NCBI GenBank assembly: GCA_022841345.1
Contig: JALHRR010000001.1
Span: 186,001 to 250,000 of the forward strand
Direction: 5' to 3'
Source: Saprospiraceae bacterium
GTDB lineage: Bacteria; Bacteroidota; Bacteroidia; Chitinophagales; Saprospiraceae
DNA: 64,000 nt
The translations under genes and the position numbers were made by a program. The notes beneath the pieces were generated by a model, which was not told the origin of the DNA, did no database searches, and saw only the letters and a program-made list of their open reading frames with translations. Of this stretch, positions 1 through 7,247 are shown piece after piece (the first letter of the stretch is position 1; the number at the start of each line of letters is the position of its first letter).

Positions 1-94
1 TCCGGATAAAAAGTACACAGCGATTTTTAAAGCTGATTAAGCCAACTTATACACATACTATTTACGTTCTTTTTGTACACTTTACAACTCTAAT

Positions 95-1537
95 ATGAAC
101 ACAACCGGATTTCGATTTTTAAAACAATTAGTTTTTGCTATCTGTATATTCGGCTCATCCATAAGCTTTGGCCAGACGGAGCAGGTTGCATTTATACCAG
201 GAGTCTTTGAAATCACTGCTGATCAAAGAAATGAAAAGCAAATATTAGAGAAATATTCTGATGGATTTCAACGTGCAATATTATTACGGGAAGCTTCAGG
301 TGAATATCTCATCAAAGTAGATTTTCTTAAGCGGGGTAAGGCATGGTCGGAGCAGTATCCAATTTCTTCTGATGAATTACTATCGCTTCGTAATGCATTA
401 AGTGGCGGGGCAATTATACTTCCGACACAGCCAGCCAACACGACCGCATATAATGGAAGATATTATCTGATTACTTCAGCGACAGTTCATAGCATTTTTC
501 AGGGTATCGCGCTTTCGGAATTAATGACCAAAGATGAAATATATTACTACCCGGGCGGGTCGGACACGTTCCCTGAAAAAACCAGATTCGGGAGAGCATT
601 TCCTTTGTTGGTGGGAGCCGGAACGTTTGCGAGTTCATTGTTTTTAACCAGGAACAAACCCATATTAGCTTCTGCGGCAAACATGCATTTTTTTGGTTCA
701 GGGTTCGGTTATGCGCATGGTATAGGGTTAGGAGGGATAATACTTGGAAATGAAATTTTTGAAGAAAATAACACACCCCTATTTGTGGGCTTGACCAGTA
801 TTGTTGAGGGCTGGGCGATGTATTTTGTTGCTAAGAGGAACAATTTTGATTATGCCAGATCTGCTGCCTGGAATACCGGTAATTTCTGGGGAACGGGATT
901 AGGAGTCCTGGCATATGGAGCAATTACCGAATTTGATGATGAAAATATTAGGAGCGTTGGGATCAGTAGTTTTGTTGGGGCTGCCGGTGGAATTGTGCTA
1001 ATGGATTTTTTGCAAAAGTCACAACCCAGAACGACCGGAGATTTGAGAGCCATCAATGCCGCAGGTTTAATCGGGACTACTATAGGTTTTGGGTTTTCAG
1101 ATGAAGGATCGGGAAGGGGCGCATTTACCAGCTTATTTGCTGGTTCTGGTTTGGGCCTTGCTGCGAGCTATTTATTGACAAATCATACTTCATTTGATAA
1201 TGCGGAAGGAGGATTAATAGCTTTAGGCTCTTTAGTAGGCGGATTAGCCGGGGGCGGTATTGCTATTGTAGCAGATATGGATTCTTTTTCAGGACCTGTA
1301 CTTATCACCGCTGCAGGGGCAGCTGCAGGATGGGCTGTTTCTTATTTATTCTTTAAAAATAGAAATCGCTCAACGGGTAAGGATGGAATGGGTCTGGAAA
1401 GAAAAAGAGGAACTAAAGTCGATTTCAATTTTAACCCGGTTGGATTTGGAATGTTACAGCAAAGTGAAGAACAGCAAATCAGGATGTTGCAGCGGAATGT
1501 GCCAGGTGATATGCTGGGTTTCAAGCTGACATTTTGA
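95..1537 (+). CDS. Conserved-looking membrane protein of unknown function
   Basis: Unrecognised 480-residue protein. It opens with a signal peptide (basic start, hydrophobic residues about 10-24, cleavage near SFGQ). Residues about 30-150 look like a soluble periplasmic part. From about residue 165 to 430 there is a run of glycine- and alanine-rich hydrophobic segments (for example GGIVLMDFL and GGLAGGGIAIVADM), which could be membrane helices or tightly packed glycine-rich strands. The last 50 residues are polar and basic. No catalytic motif is visible. It stands alone: the next gene starts 359 bp later, and what precedes it lies outside the window. The ATG at 95 places the signal peptide at the very N-terminus, so this start is favoured. 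Function cannot be assigned from sequence alone. Confidence 0.75.
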   Translation: MNTTGFRFLKQLVFAICIFGSSISFGQTEQVAFIPGVFEITADQRNEKQILEKYSDGFQRAILLREASGEYLIKVDFLKRGKAWSEQYPISSDELLSLRNALSGGAIILPTQPANTTAYNGRYYLITSATVHSIFQGIALSELMTKDEIYYYPGGSDTFPEKTRFGRAFPLLVGAGTFASSLFLTRNKPILASAANMHFFGSGFGYAHGIGLGGIILGNEIFEENNTPLFVGLTSIVEGWAMYFVAKRNNFDYARSAAWNTGNFWGTGLGVLAYGAITEFDDENIRSVGISSFVGAAGGIVLMDFLQKSQPRTTGDLRAINAAGLIGTTIGFGFSDEGSGRGAFTSLFAGSGLGLAASYLLTNHTSFDNAEGGLIALGSLVGGLAGGGIAIVADMDSFSGPVLITAAGAAAGWAVSYLFFKNRNRSTGKDGMGLERKRGTKVDFNFNPVGFGMLQQSEEQQIRMLQRNVPGDMLGFKLTF

Positions 1538-1896
1538 TTGCGTGTTTCATTTTTGCCCAGGGTTGACCTCACATTCTAAATCAAAGGACTAGTTGCATCA
1601 GCGCTGCGCAATGGTGTCCCGCAGGGACAGTCCCGACAGCAAAGCGGCGTGATCCACCAGAGTTTTGTGGGCAGGACCGAGCGAACAGCGAGCCATGAAG
1701 CATAGCGATCCACCAAAGCGTTGGGGACTTGCCGCGGGTGAAATGATATGATGGATGGCTTGACAGCAATCAGATCACTTCACTCGTGGTGATGCCCTAT
1801 TAATCATAGGAGAAGAAATGGGCTTCTTGCTAATCTCTTTTATTATGCTTTAATTTGTAGAGTCCGGAAGGGATTTAATGTGCCGGACTTCAAAGT
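1538..1896. other. Intergenic region with GC-rich hairpin segment
   Basis: No credible gene is present. Bases about 1590-1745 are clearly richer in G and C than the flanks and contain a perfect hairpin, TGTCCC-GCA-GGGACA at 1615-1629, whose right arm can also pair as GGGAC-A-GTCCC. The words CCAAAGCGTTGGGGACT near 1706-1722 resemble, in reverse complement, the CCCCAAAGC words found in other intergenic regions of this window (about 11275 and 47920), so this is probably a decayed genome-wide intergenic repeat. The xdhA promoter lies at its right end. Confidence 0.5.
1827..1857 (+). promoter_or_regulatory. Candidate Bacteroidota-type promoter for the xdh cluster
   Basis: TTG at 1827-1829, a 20-bp spacer and TTAATTTG at 1850-1857. 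The Bacteroidota consensus is TTG, 19-20 bp, TAnnTTTG, so the -7 element has one mismatch. It leaves a leader of roughly 35 nt before the xdhA ATG at 1897. Confidence 0.45.
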
Positions 1897-3300
1897 ATGA
1901 TCGAATTTATTCTAAATAATGAAACTGTCCGGACGGACCTTTCTCCGGGAATGACCCTGCTGGATTATGTGCGTTACGAAGCCAATCTGCGAGGCACCAA
2001 AATCGGGTGCAGAGAAGGCGATTGCGGAGCATGTACGGTGCTTCTCGGCTCTATCAGGGATCAGAAACTCAAATATATCAGCGCGACATCTTGCCTTACT
2101 CCTCTGGCAAATGTGCATGGAATGCATGTGGTGACAATAGAAGGTTTGAACACAGAAGGAGGACTTAATAAAGTACAGAAAGCTTTTGTGGATTGTTCCG
2201 GAACACAATGCGGATTCTGCACGCCCGGATTTGTGACTTCTTTATGCGGTTATGCTTTGAATTGCGAAAATGCAAACGCTATGGATGCTGTTGGGTCTAT
2301 GGACGGGAACATTTGCCGATGTACAGGCTACAAATCGATTGAGAGGGCCGCTGCTGTGGTAGCGGATCAATTGCAGGAAAAAGACCACAATCTGCCATTA
2401 AAATGGCTGGCTGGGGAGGAATTTATCCCTGCCTGGTTTGAAGATATCCCTGAAAGATTAGGTCAATTTTCAGCTGAATTACCGGTCTCCGGCGAGAAAG
2501 CTATTGGTGGAGGCACAGATTTGTTTGTTCACCATCAGGATGTACTTCAGGAAGCCCCGCTAAAGTTTTTGTTCGGGAAAAAAGATTTAACAGGCATTGA
2601 ATTTTCAGATACAGAATGCATCATTCATGCATCCAGTACAGCTGCAGATTTGATTGATAATGCCAGGCTTCAGTCAGTTTTTCCGGGATGGCATTCATAT
2701 ATGAAATTGGTTTCTTCTACACCTATCCGAAATATCGGTACAGTAGCGGGAAATCTGGTCAATGCCTCTCCCATTGGTGATCTTACGATATTATTGCTGG
2801 GGTTGAATGCCAGGATTGTATTATTAGATAATGAAGACCTGACCCGCACATTACCTCTCAAAGAATTTTATCTGGACTATAAAAAACTGGATAAAATGGA
2901 ATCTGAAATCATCTCCCGCATCATTTTCGATTTGCCCGATATGGACTCACATTTTCATTTTGAAAAAGTCTGTAAGCGAAAATATCTGGATATCGCCAGT
3001 GTGAATACTGCCATTCAGATCCGGATGAGTGAGGGTAGAATCATAAAGGAGATTCATTGTTCCATGGGCGGAGTCGGACCCATTCCGCTGTATTTGAAAA
3101 ACACAGTAAGCTTCATGACAGGCAAAGTGCTTTCTTCGGAATTGATCAGAGAATCAGTTGACATTTTACAATCTGAGATCAAGCCTATCAGTGATGCCAG
3201 AGGGTCCGCGGACTATAAAAGATTGCTGGCAAGTCAGCTGTTTTTCAGCCATTTCATTGAATTATTTCCTGAAGAAATCAAAGGGGAGGAATTGCTATGA
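1897..3300 (+). CDS. xdhA: Xanthine dehydrogenase small subunit (2Fe-2S/FAD)
   Basis: Iron-sulfur and FAD subunit of a molybdenum hydroxylase, carrying electrons from the molybdenum site to NAD. Residues 1-80 form a plant-type 2Fe-2S ferredoxin domain with C38, C43, C46 and C66. Residues about 85-165 form the helical second 2Fe-2S domain with CGFC (C105, C108) and CRC (C140, C142). Residues about 190-350 are the FAD-binding domain (IGGGTDLFVH, then TPIRNIGTVAGN), and the rest is the CO-dehydrogenase flavoprotein C-terminal domain. At 467 residues it matches the separate XdhA subunits of bacteria rather than the fused eukaryotic enzyme. Its stop overlaps the start of xdhB by 4 bp (ATGA), indicating translational coupling. 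Xanthine as the substrate is inferred from the family and from the xdhC gene nearby; another purine or aldehyde is possible. Confidence 0.93.
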   Translation: MIEFILNNETVRTDLSPGMTLLDYVRYEANLRGTKIGCREGDCGACTVLLGSIRDQKLKYISATSCLTPLANVHGMHVVTIEGLNTEGGLNKVQKAFVDCSGTQCGFCTPGFVTSLCGYALNCENANAMDAVGSMDGNICRCTGYKSIERAAAVVADQLQEKDHNLPLKWLAGEEFIPAWFEDIPERLGQFSAELPVSGEKAIGGGTDLFVHHQDVLQEAPLKFLFGKKDLTGIEFSDTECIIHASSTAADLIDNARLQSVFPGWHSYMKLVSSTPIRNIGTVAGNLVNASPIGDLTILLLGLNARIVLLDNEDLTRTLPLKEFYLDYKKLDKMESEIISRIIFDLPDMDSHFHFEKVCKRKYLDIASVNTAIQIRMSEGRIIKEIHCSMGGVGPIPLYLKNTVSFMTGKVLSSELIRESVDILQSEIKPISDARGSADYKRLLASQLFFSHFIELFPEEIKGEELL

Positions 3301-5546
3301 TCAATATAGATGCACATAATCATGTCAGCGGCAAGTCCATTTATCTGGATGATATCATTGAATGGAAGGGGACGCTCTTTGCATTGCCTTTTGATGCACC
3401 CGTAGCACATGCAAGGCTGGATCATGTTGATGTTTCAAAAGCCCTTTCAATGTCCGGAGTTGTTGTTGTATTAACTGCAAAAGACATTCCCGGCAAAAAT
3501 CAAATAGGCGGAATCATCGCAGATGAACCACTTTTTGCTGAAGAAGACATTCACTTTTGGGGTCAGCCTATAGGTATTATTGTTGCTACATCAGAGCGGA
3601 TTTGCAGACTGGCCCGGGAACAGATAGAAATTAAATTTTCAGAATTGCCCGTAATCACCGATCCCCGCGAAGCACATGCTCAAAATAAACTTATTTGCCC
3701 TCCCCGTAATTTTCAGCTGGGAGATGTGACTAGTGCCTGGGGTCAATGTCAGCATGTTTTCGAAGGAAAAGTGGAAATCAATGGGCAGGAACATCTATAT
3801 ATTGAAACTCAGGGGGCATATGCCAGGATGAAAGAAGATGGTAGCATACTCATTGCTTCCTCCACCCAGGGCCCTACGGCTGTTCAGCGAACGATTGCAA
3901 AAGTACTGGACATTCCGATGCATAAGGTAGAGGTGGATACTGTGAGATTGGGAGGAGGTTTTGGTGGGAAAGAAGATCAGGCTACAGGATGGGCAGTGAT
4001 GGTAGCGCTCGCAGCACAAAAACTCCGGAAGCCTGTAAAAATGGTATTGCATCGCATGGATGATATGCGTATGACCGGCAAACGACATCCATATTCGGCG
4101 GATTTCAAAATAGGTCTTTCTTCTGACATGAAAATCCTGGCTTATGAGGCTACTTTTTTTCAGAATGCAGGAGCAGCGGCGGATCTTTCTCCCGCTGTAC
4201 TGGAGAGGACGCTATTTCACGCTACCAATGCCTATTTTGTTCCAAATGTACATGTGACAGCGTACAGCTGCAAGACCAATCTTCCCCCAAATACTGCATT
4301 CCGCGGATTTGGTGGTCCTCAGGGCAAATTTGTCATAGAAGCCGCTATTTCAAAAGCTTCAGAATCTCTGGGTGTTCCGGCTGCAGATATTCAGAAACAG
4401 AATTTGTTAAATGACGGAGATGAATTTTCCTATGGTCAGATAGTGGATCAGTGTGAGGCTCAAAATGCCTGGAATTCATGTGAAGAAGGCTTTGATTTGA
4501 AATCTATTCAGGAAAGGGTCAGATTATTCAATGAGCAAAACTCGCATATAAAAAAGGGAGTGGCTGTACAGCCCATTTGCTTTGGCATTTCATTTACCAA
4601 TACCATGATGAATCATGCCCGGGCACTGGTTCATATTTATCAGGATGGCAGTGTGGTAGTAAGTACCGGAGCAGTAGAAATGGGTCAGGGAGTGAATACA
4701 AAATTGCTGCAGATCGCAGTGAGAAAGTTGGGAGTACAGCCGGGGAGTGTGCGGATTGAATCCACAAATACACTCCGCATCGCCAATACTTCCCCGACAG
4801 CCGCTAGTGCGGGCGCTGATCTCAATGGTAAAGCTTTGGAAATGGCTTGTAAATCATTGTGGGAAAGGCTTGAGCAAGTAGCTGCTGAGCATTTGAATAT
4901 TTCGAATTTGAGGGTACAAAATGACATTTTGTATGATAATCAACAAAAAACAGATCACACCTGGCATGACCTGGTGCAGAAAGCATTTCAACTCAGAGTC
5001 AATTTGAGTGAACACGCTCATTATGCGACTCCTCTGATACATTTCGATAAAGAAAAAGGTAAAGGGCATCCGTTTGCATATCATGTCTATGGGGCAGCCA
5101 TACTCGAAGTCACCGTAGATTGTTTGCGTGGTACCTATCATTTTGACAAGGTGCAAATTGTCCATGACCTTGGTGTAAGCATGAATGTACATATAGATAA
5201 TGGACAGATAGAGGGAGCTGTAGTGCAGGGTATCGGCTGGATGACGCTGGAAGAAATTATCTACAACAAGGAAGGTAGGCTGATGACCAATGCACTGTCC
5301 ACTTATAAAATTCCGGATATCTACTCAGTTCCATCAGAAATCAATATCAAACACCTGGAAACAGAAGGACATGAGCTGGCTATACAGAAATCAAAGGCAG
5401 TTGGAGAGCCGCCTCTCATGTATGGCTTGGGAGCTTATTTCGCCATTCGGAATGCAGTCAGTGCATTTAATCCCGGAAAGGAGTTTGCTTTTGATGCGCC
5501 TTATACTCCAGAGAAGGTACTGATGGATTTGTACAAAGGCCGATAA
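3297..5546 (+). CDS. xdhB: Xanthine dehydrogenase large subunit (molybdopterin)
   Basis: Catalytic molybdenum subunit, 749 residues. The N-terminal aldehyde oxidase/xanthine dehydrogenase a/b hammerhead domain spans about residues 10-125 (GKSIYLDDI at the start). The molybdopterin-binding domain follows, with the loop GGGFGGKEDQ near residue 220, AFRGFGGPQG near residue 340 and the catalytic glutamate in GEPPL (E704). These motifs are shared with xanthine dehydrogenases, so the active site appears complete. The start overlaps the end of xdhA by 4 bp. A small membrane protein gene follows after 13 bp and the XdhC maturation factor a little later, a normal setting for this enzyme. No molybdopterin biosynthesis genes are seen in the window. 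Confidence 0.94.
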   Translation: MINIDAHNHVSGKSIYLDDIIEWKGTLFALPFDAPVAHARLDHVDVSKALSMSGVVVVLTAKDIPGKNQIGGIIADEPLFAEEDIHFWGQPIGIIVATSERICRLAREQIEIKFSELPVITDPREAHAQNKLICPPRNFQLGDVTSAWGQCQHVFEGKVEINGQEHLYIETQGAYARMKEDGSILIASSTQGPTAVQRTIAKVLDIPMHKVEVDTVRLGGGFGGKEDQATGWAVMVALAAQKLRKPVKMVLHRMDDMRMTGKRHPYSADFKIGLSSDMKILAYEATFFQNAGAAADLSPAVLERTLFHATNAYFVPNVHVTAYSCKTNLPPNTAFRGFGGPQGKFVIEAAISKASESLGVPAADIQKQNLLNDGDEFSYGQIVDQCEAQNAWNSCEEGFDLKSIQERVRLFNEQNSHIKKGVAVQPICFGISFTNTMMNHARALVHIYQDGSVVVSTGAVEMGQGVNTKLLQIAVRKLGVQPGSVRIESTNTLRIANTSPTAASAGADLNGKALEMACKSLWERLEQVAAEHLNISNLRVQNDILYDNQQKTDHTWHDLVQKAFQLRVNLSEHAHYATPLIHFDKEKGKGHPFAYHVYGAAILEVTVDCLRGTYHFDKVQIVHDLGVSMNVHIDNGQIEGAVVQGIGWMTLEEIIYNKEGRLMTNALSTYKIPDIYSVPSEINIKHLETEGHELAIQKSKAVGEPPLMYGLGAYFAIRNAVSAFNPGKEFAFDAPYTPEKVLMDLYKGR

Positions 5547-5559
5547 ACCCGGACGATAA

Positions 5560-6057
5560 ATGCCCCTCAAAAAATTCAGTGACTACAAATATCTCTCTCC
5601 CATTCTGGGTGGTTTAATTTATATGACAGGGGATTCAATTGCTTCGCTGATTATTGATCAGTTTAGCTGGATCAGGATGTCGGGCATTTTTGCATTAGGA
5701 TCGACGCTTTACTCATTTGAAATTCCACGGTATTTTAAATGGATTGAAAAAGTAATCTCAGGATATCAGGGTTGGAAGAAAGTTACATTGAAAACTTCGA
5801 TGGCATTGTTATATTTCAACCCATTATGGATTGCACGGCATTTGCTGTTTGTGCAGCTGTTTTCAGGAAATATGGATATGATTAGCTGGGATTTGCTGAG
5901 GATTGGTTTGGTCTCCTTTGCTGTCAATATTCCAGTTTCTATTGTAGCGAATTATCTGATACAGAATAAGATTTCATTAAAATATCGATTTTTCGCAAGT
6001 GCCATTTTCTCAGGAATCATGGCTATTTATTATTCAATGAGCAGTGTATGGTTTTAG
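5560..6057 (+). CDS. Small four-helix membrane protein, Mpv17-like
   Basis: A 165-residue hydrophobic protein with about four membrane-spanning segments (near residues 12-32, 38-55, 82-105 and 112-160). It starts 13 bp after xdhB and is probably cotranscribed with it. By eye the pattern resembles the Mpv17/PMP22 family of eukaryotic organelle membranes: an early GDSIAS, an arginine plus small residues before helix 2, a FKWIEK after helix 2, and near the end NYLI followed by KYRFF and a final IYYSM. That family is rarely described in bacteria, so the assignment is tentative. Its position inside a molybdenum hydroxylase cluster might hint at substrate or cofactor handling, but nothing in the sequence proves this. 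The C-terminus is complete. Confidence 0.6.
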   Translation: MPLKKFSDYKYLSPILGGLIYMTGDSIASLIIDQFSWIRMSGIFALGSTLYSFEIPRYFKWIEKVISGYQGWKKVTLKTSMALLYFNPLWIARHLLFVQLFSGNMDMISWDLLRIGLVSFAVNIPVSIVANYLIQNKISLKYRFFASAIFSGIMAIYYSMSSVWF

Positions 6058-6181
6058 TTCCGGGTTGATTTCAGAATTTAGAACTTAGAATTCAGAATGG
6101 AAACAGCCGTCGATTTTATGCGATAAACTGGGTTAAAATTAGAAAGAGATCAAGTTTTATAAAGAATTGTAAATCAGATTA

Positions 6182-7132
6182 ATGCAAAAAGCTTATAAAG
6201 AAAATTTTTACGCAGGATTGCAGCAGGCAATTGAGGAGGCTGGAAAAATAGTTCTGATGGTAGTCATTCAGAGCAACGGCAGTAGTCCGGGAAGGACGGG
6301 ATTCAAAATGTGGGTTACTGAGAAGGATATGGGCGGAACAATCGGTGGAGGAATTATGGAGCATAAGCTGGTAGAATATGCCAAAACGCTTTTGCTGAAA
6401 GACTCATGGAAGCCATTTTTGAAAAAACAGATGCACAGCAAAGAGGCGTCTAAAGATCAGTCGGGAATGATTTGTTCCGGGGAACAAATGATTGCTTTTT
6501 ATTTGCTGGAAACATCCGATTTGAATTGGCTCTCATCAGTCGGGAAAGGAGGTACAGAGAGTATTGTATTTACACAAAATGGGATAGCGCTCAATAATGT
6601 AAAGGATGACCTGGCCACAGATAAAATAGATGAGCAGAATTGGCAATTGCGGGAGGCACTTCATTCATTGAATAAAGTCTATGTGATTGGTGGGGGACAT
6701 GTAGGAAGAGCTTTGTGTGAGATACTTGCTTTTCTGGATTTTGAGATTCACCAACTCGACAATAGAGCTTCTCTCAATACGATGGAAAGCAATCCATTTG
6801 CTCAATATAAATCCGTAATAGATTTCAATGAAATCGATCAGTACATTCCTGAAGGCCCTGATGTCTATGTCGTCATTATGTCCTTCGGGTACAGGACAGA
6901 TGAGATCATTTTGCGCAGATTATTAGGAAAAAAATTTAGATATATCGGCATGATGGGCAGCAAAAACAAGGTCAAAATGCTGTTTGATCAATTCAGCTCA
7001 GAAGGCATTGATCCTGCATTATTGAGTGAATTACATACACCAATAGGTATAGATATAAAGAGCGAAACTGCGCATGAAATTGCAATCAGTGTGGCCGCGG
7101 AGCTGATAAAAGTGAAGAATAAGGAAAGGTAA
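6182..7132 (+). CDS. xdhC: XdhC/CoxI family molybdenum cofactor insertion protein
   Basis: XdhC proteins bind molybdenum cofactor, promote its sulfuration and insert it into the XdhB subunit. The N-terminal XdhC/CoxI domain (about residues 10-100) contains the typical GSSPGRTG and a GGTIGGG segment. The C-terminal domain is a Rossmann fold beginning VIGGGHVGRAL near residue 166, followed by SFGYRTDE and the family signature IGMMGSKNKVK, ending with PIGIDIKSETAHEIA. The length of 316 residues is normal. It lies on the same strand as xdhA and xdhB, 124 bp beyond the small membrane protein. The gap contains short direct repeats of an AGAATT/AGAACTT type but no terminator, so the four genes may form one transcription unit. 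The substrate enzyme is inferred to be the adjacent XdhAB. Confidence 0.9.
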   Translation: MQKAYKENFYAGLQQAIEEAGKIVLMVVIQSNGSSPGRTGFKMWVTEKDMGGTIGGGIMEHKLVEYAKTLLLKDSWKPFLKKQMHSKEASKDQSGMICSGEQMIAFYLLETSDLNWLSSVGKGGTESIVFTQNGIALNNVKDDLATDKIDEQNWQLREALHSLNKVYVIGGGHVGRALCEILAFLDFEIHQLDNRASLNTMESNPFAQYKSVIDFNEIDQYIPEGPDVYVVIMSFGYRTDEIILRRLLGKKFRYIGMMGSKNKVKMLFDQFSSEGIDPALLSELHTPIGIDIKSETAHEIAISVAAELIKVKNKER

Positions 7133-7167
7133 TGAATTACACTTTCAGCTAGCCGAAACTCCATTCT

Positions 7168-7197
7168 TTGTTACCGGCATTGGGCTTCATTAATTTG
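7168..7197 (+). promoter_or_regulatory. Candidate Bacteroidota-type promoter
   Basis: TTG at 7168-7170, an exact 19-bp spacer, and TTAATTTG at 7190-7197 (one mismatch to TAnnTTTG). It fits the gene starting at 7248 with a leader of about 45 nt and argues against the TTG start upstream of the signal peptide. Confidence 0.5.
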
Positions 7198-7247
7198 TTC
7201 TGATTTCTGAAGTATTGATTAAATTTATCCAACAAAGCGGAAAAATC

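Noticed and set aside
6061-6100. Short AGAATT/AGAACTT repeats after the membrane protein
   Set aside because: Low-complexity A/T-rich words of this type are common between genes in such genomes; no hairpin or site could be supported.
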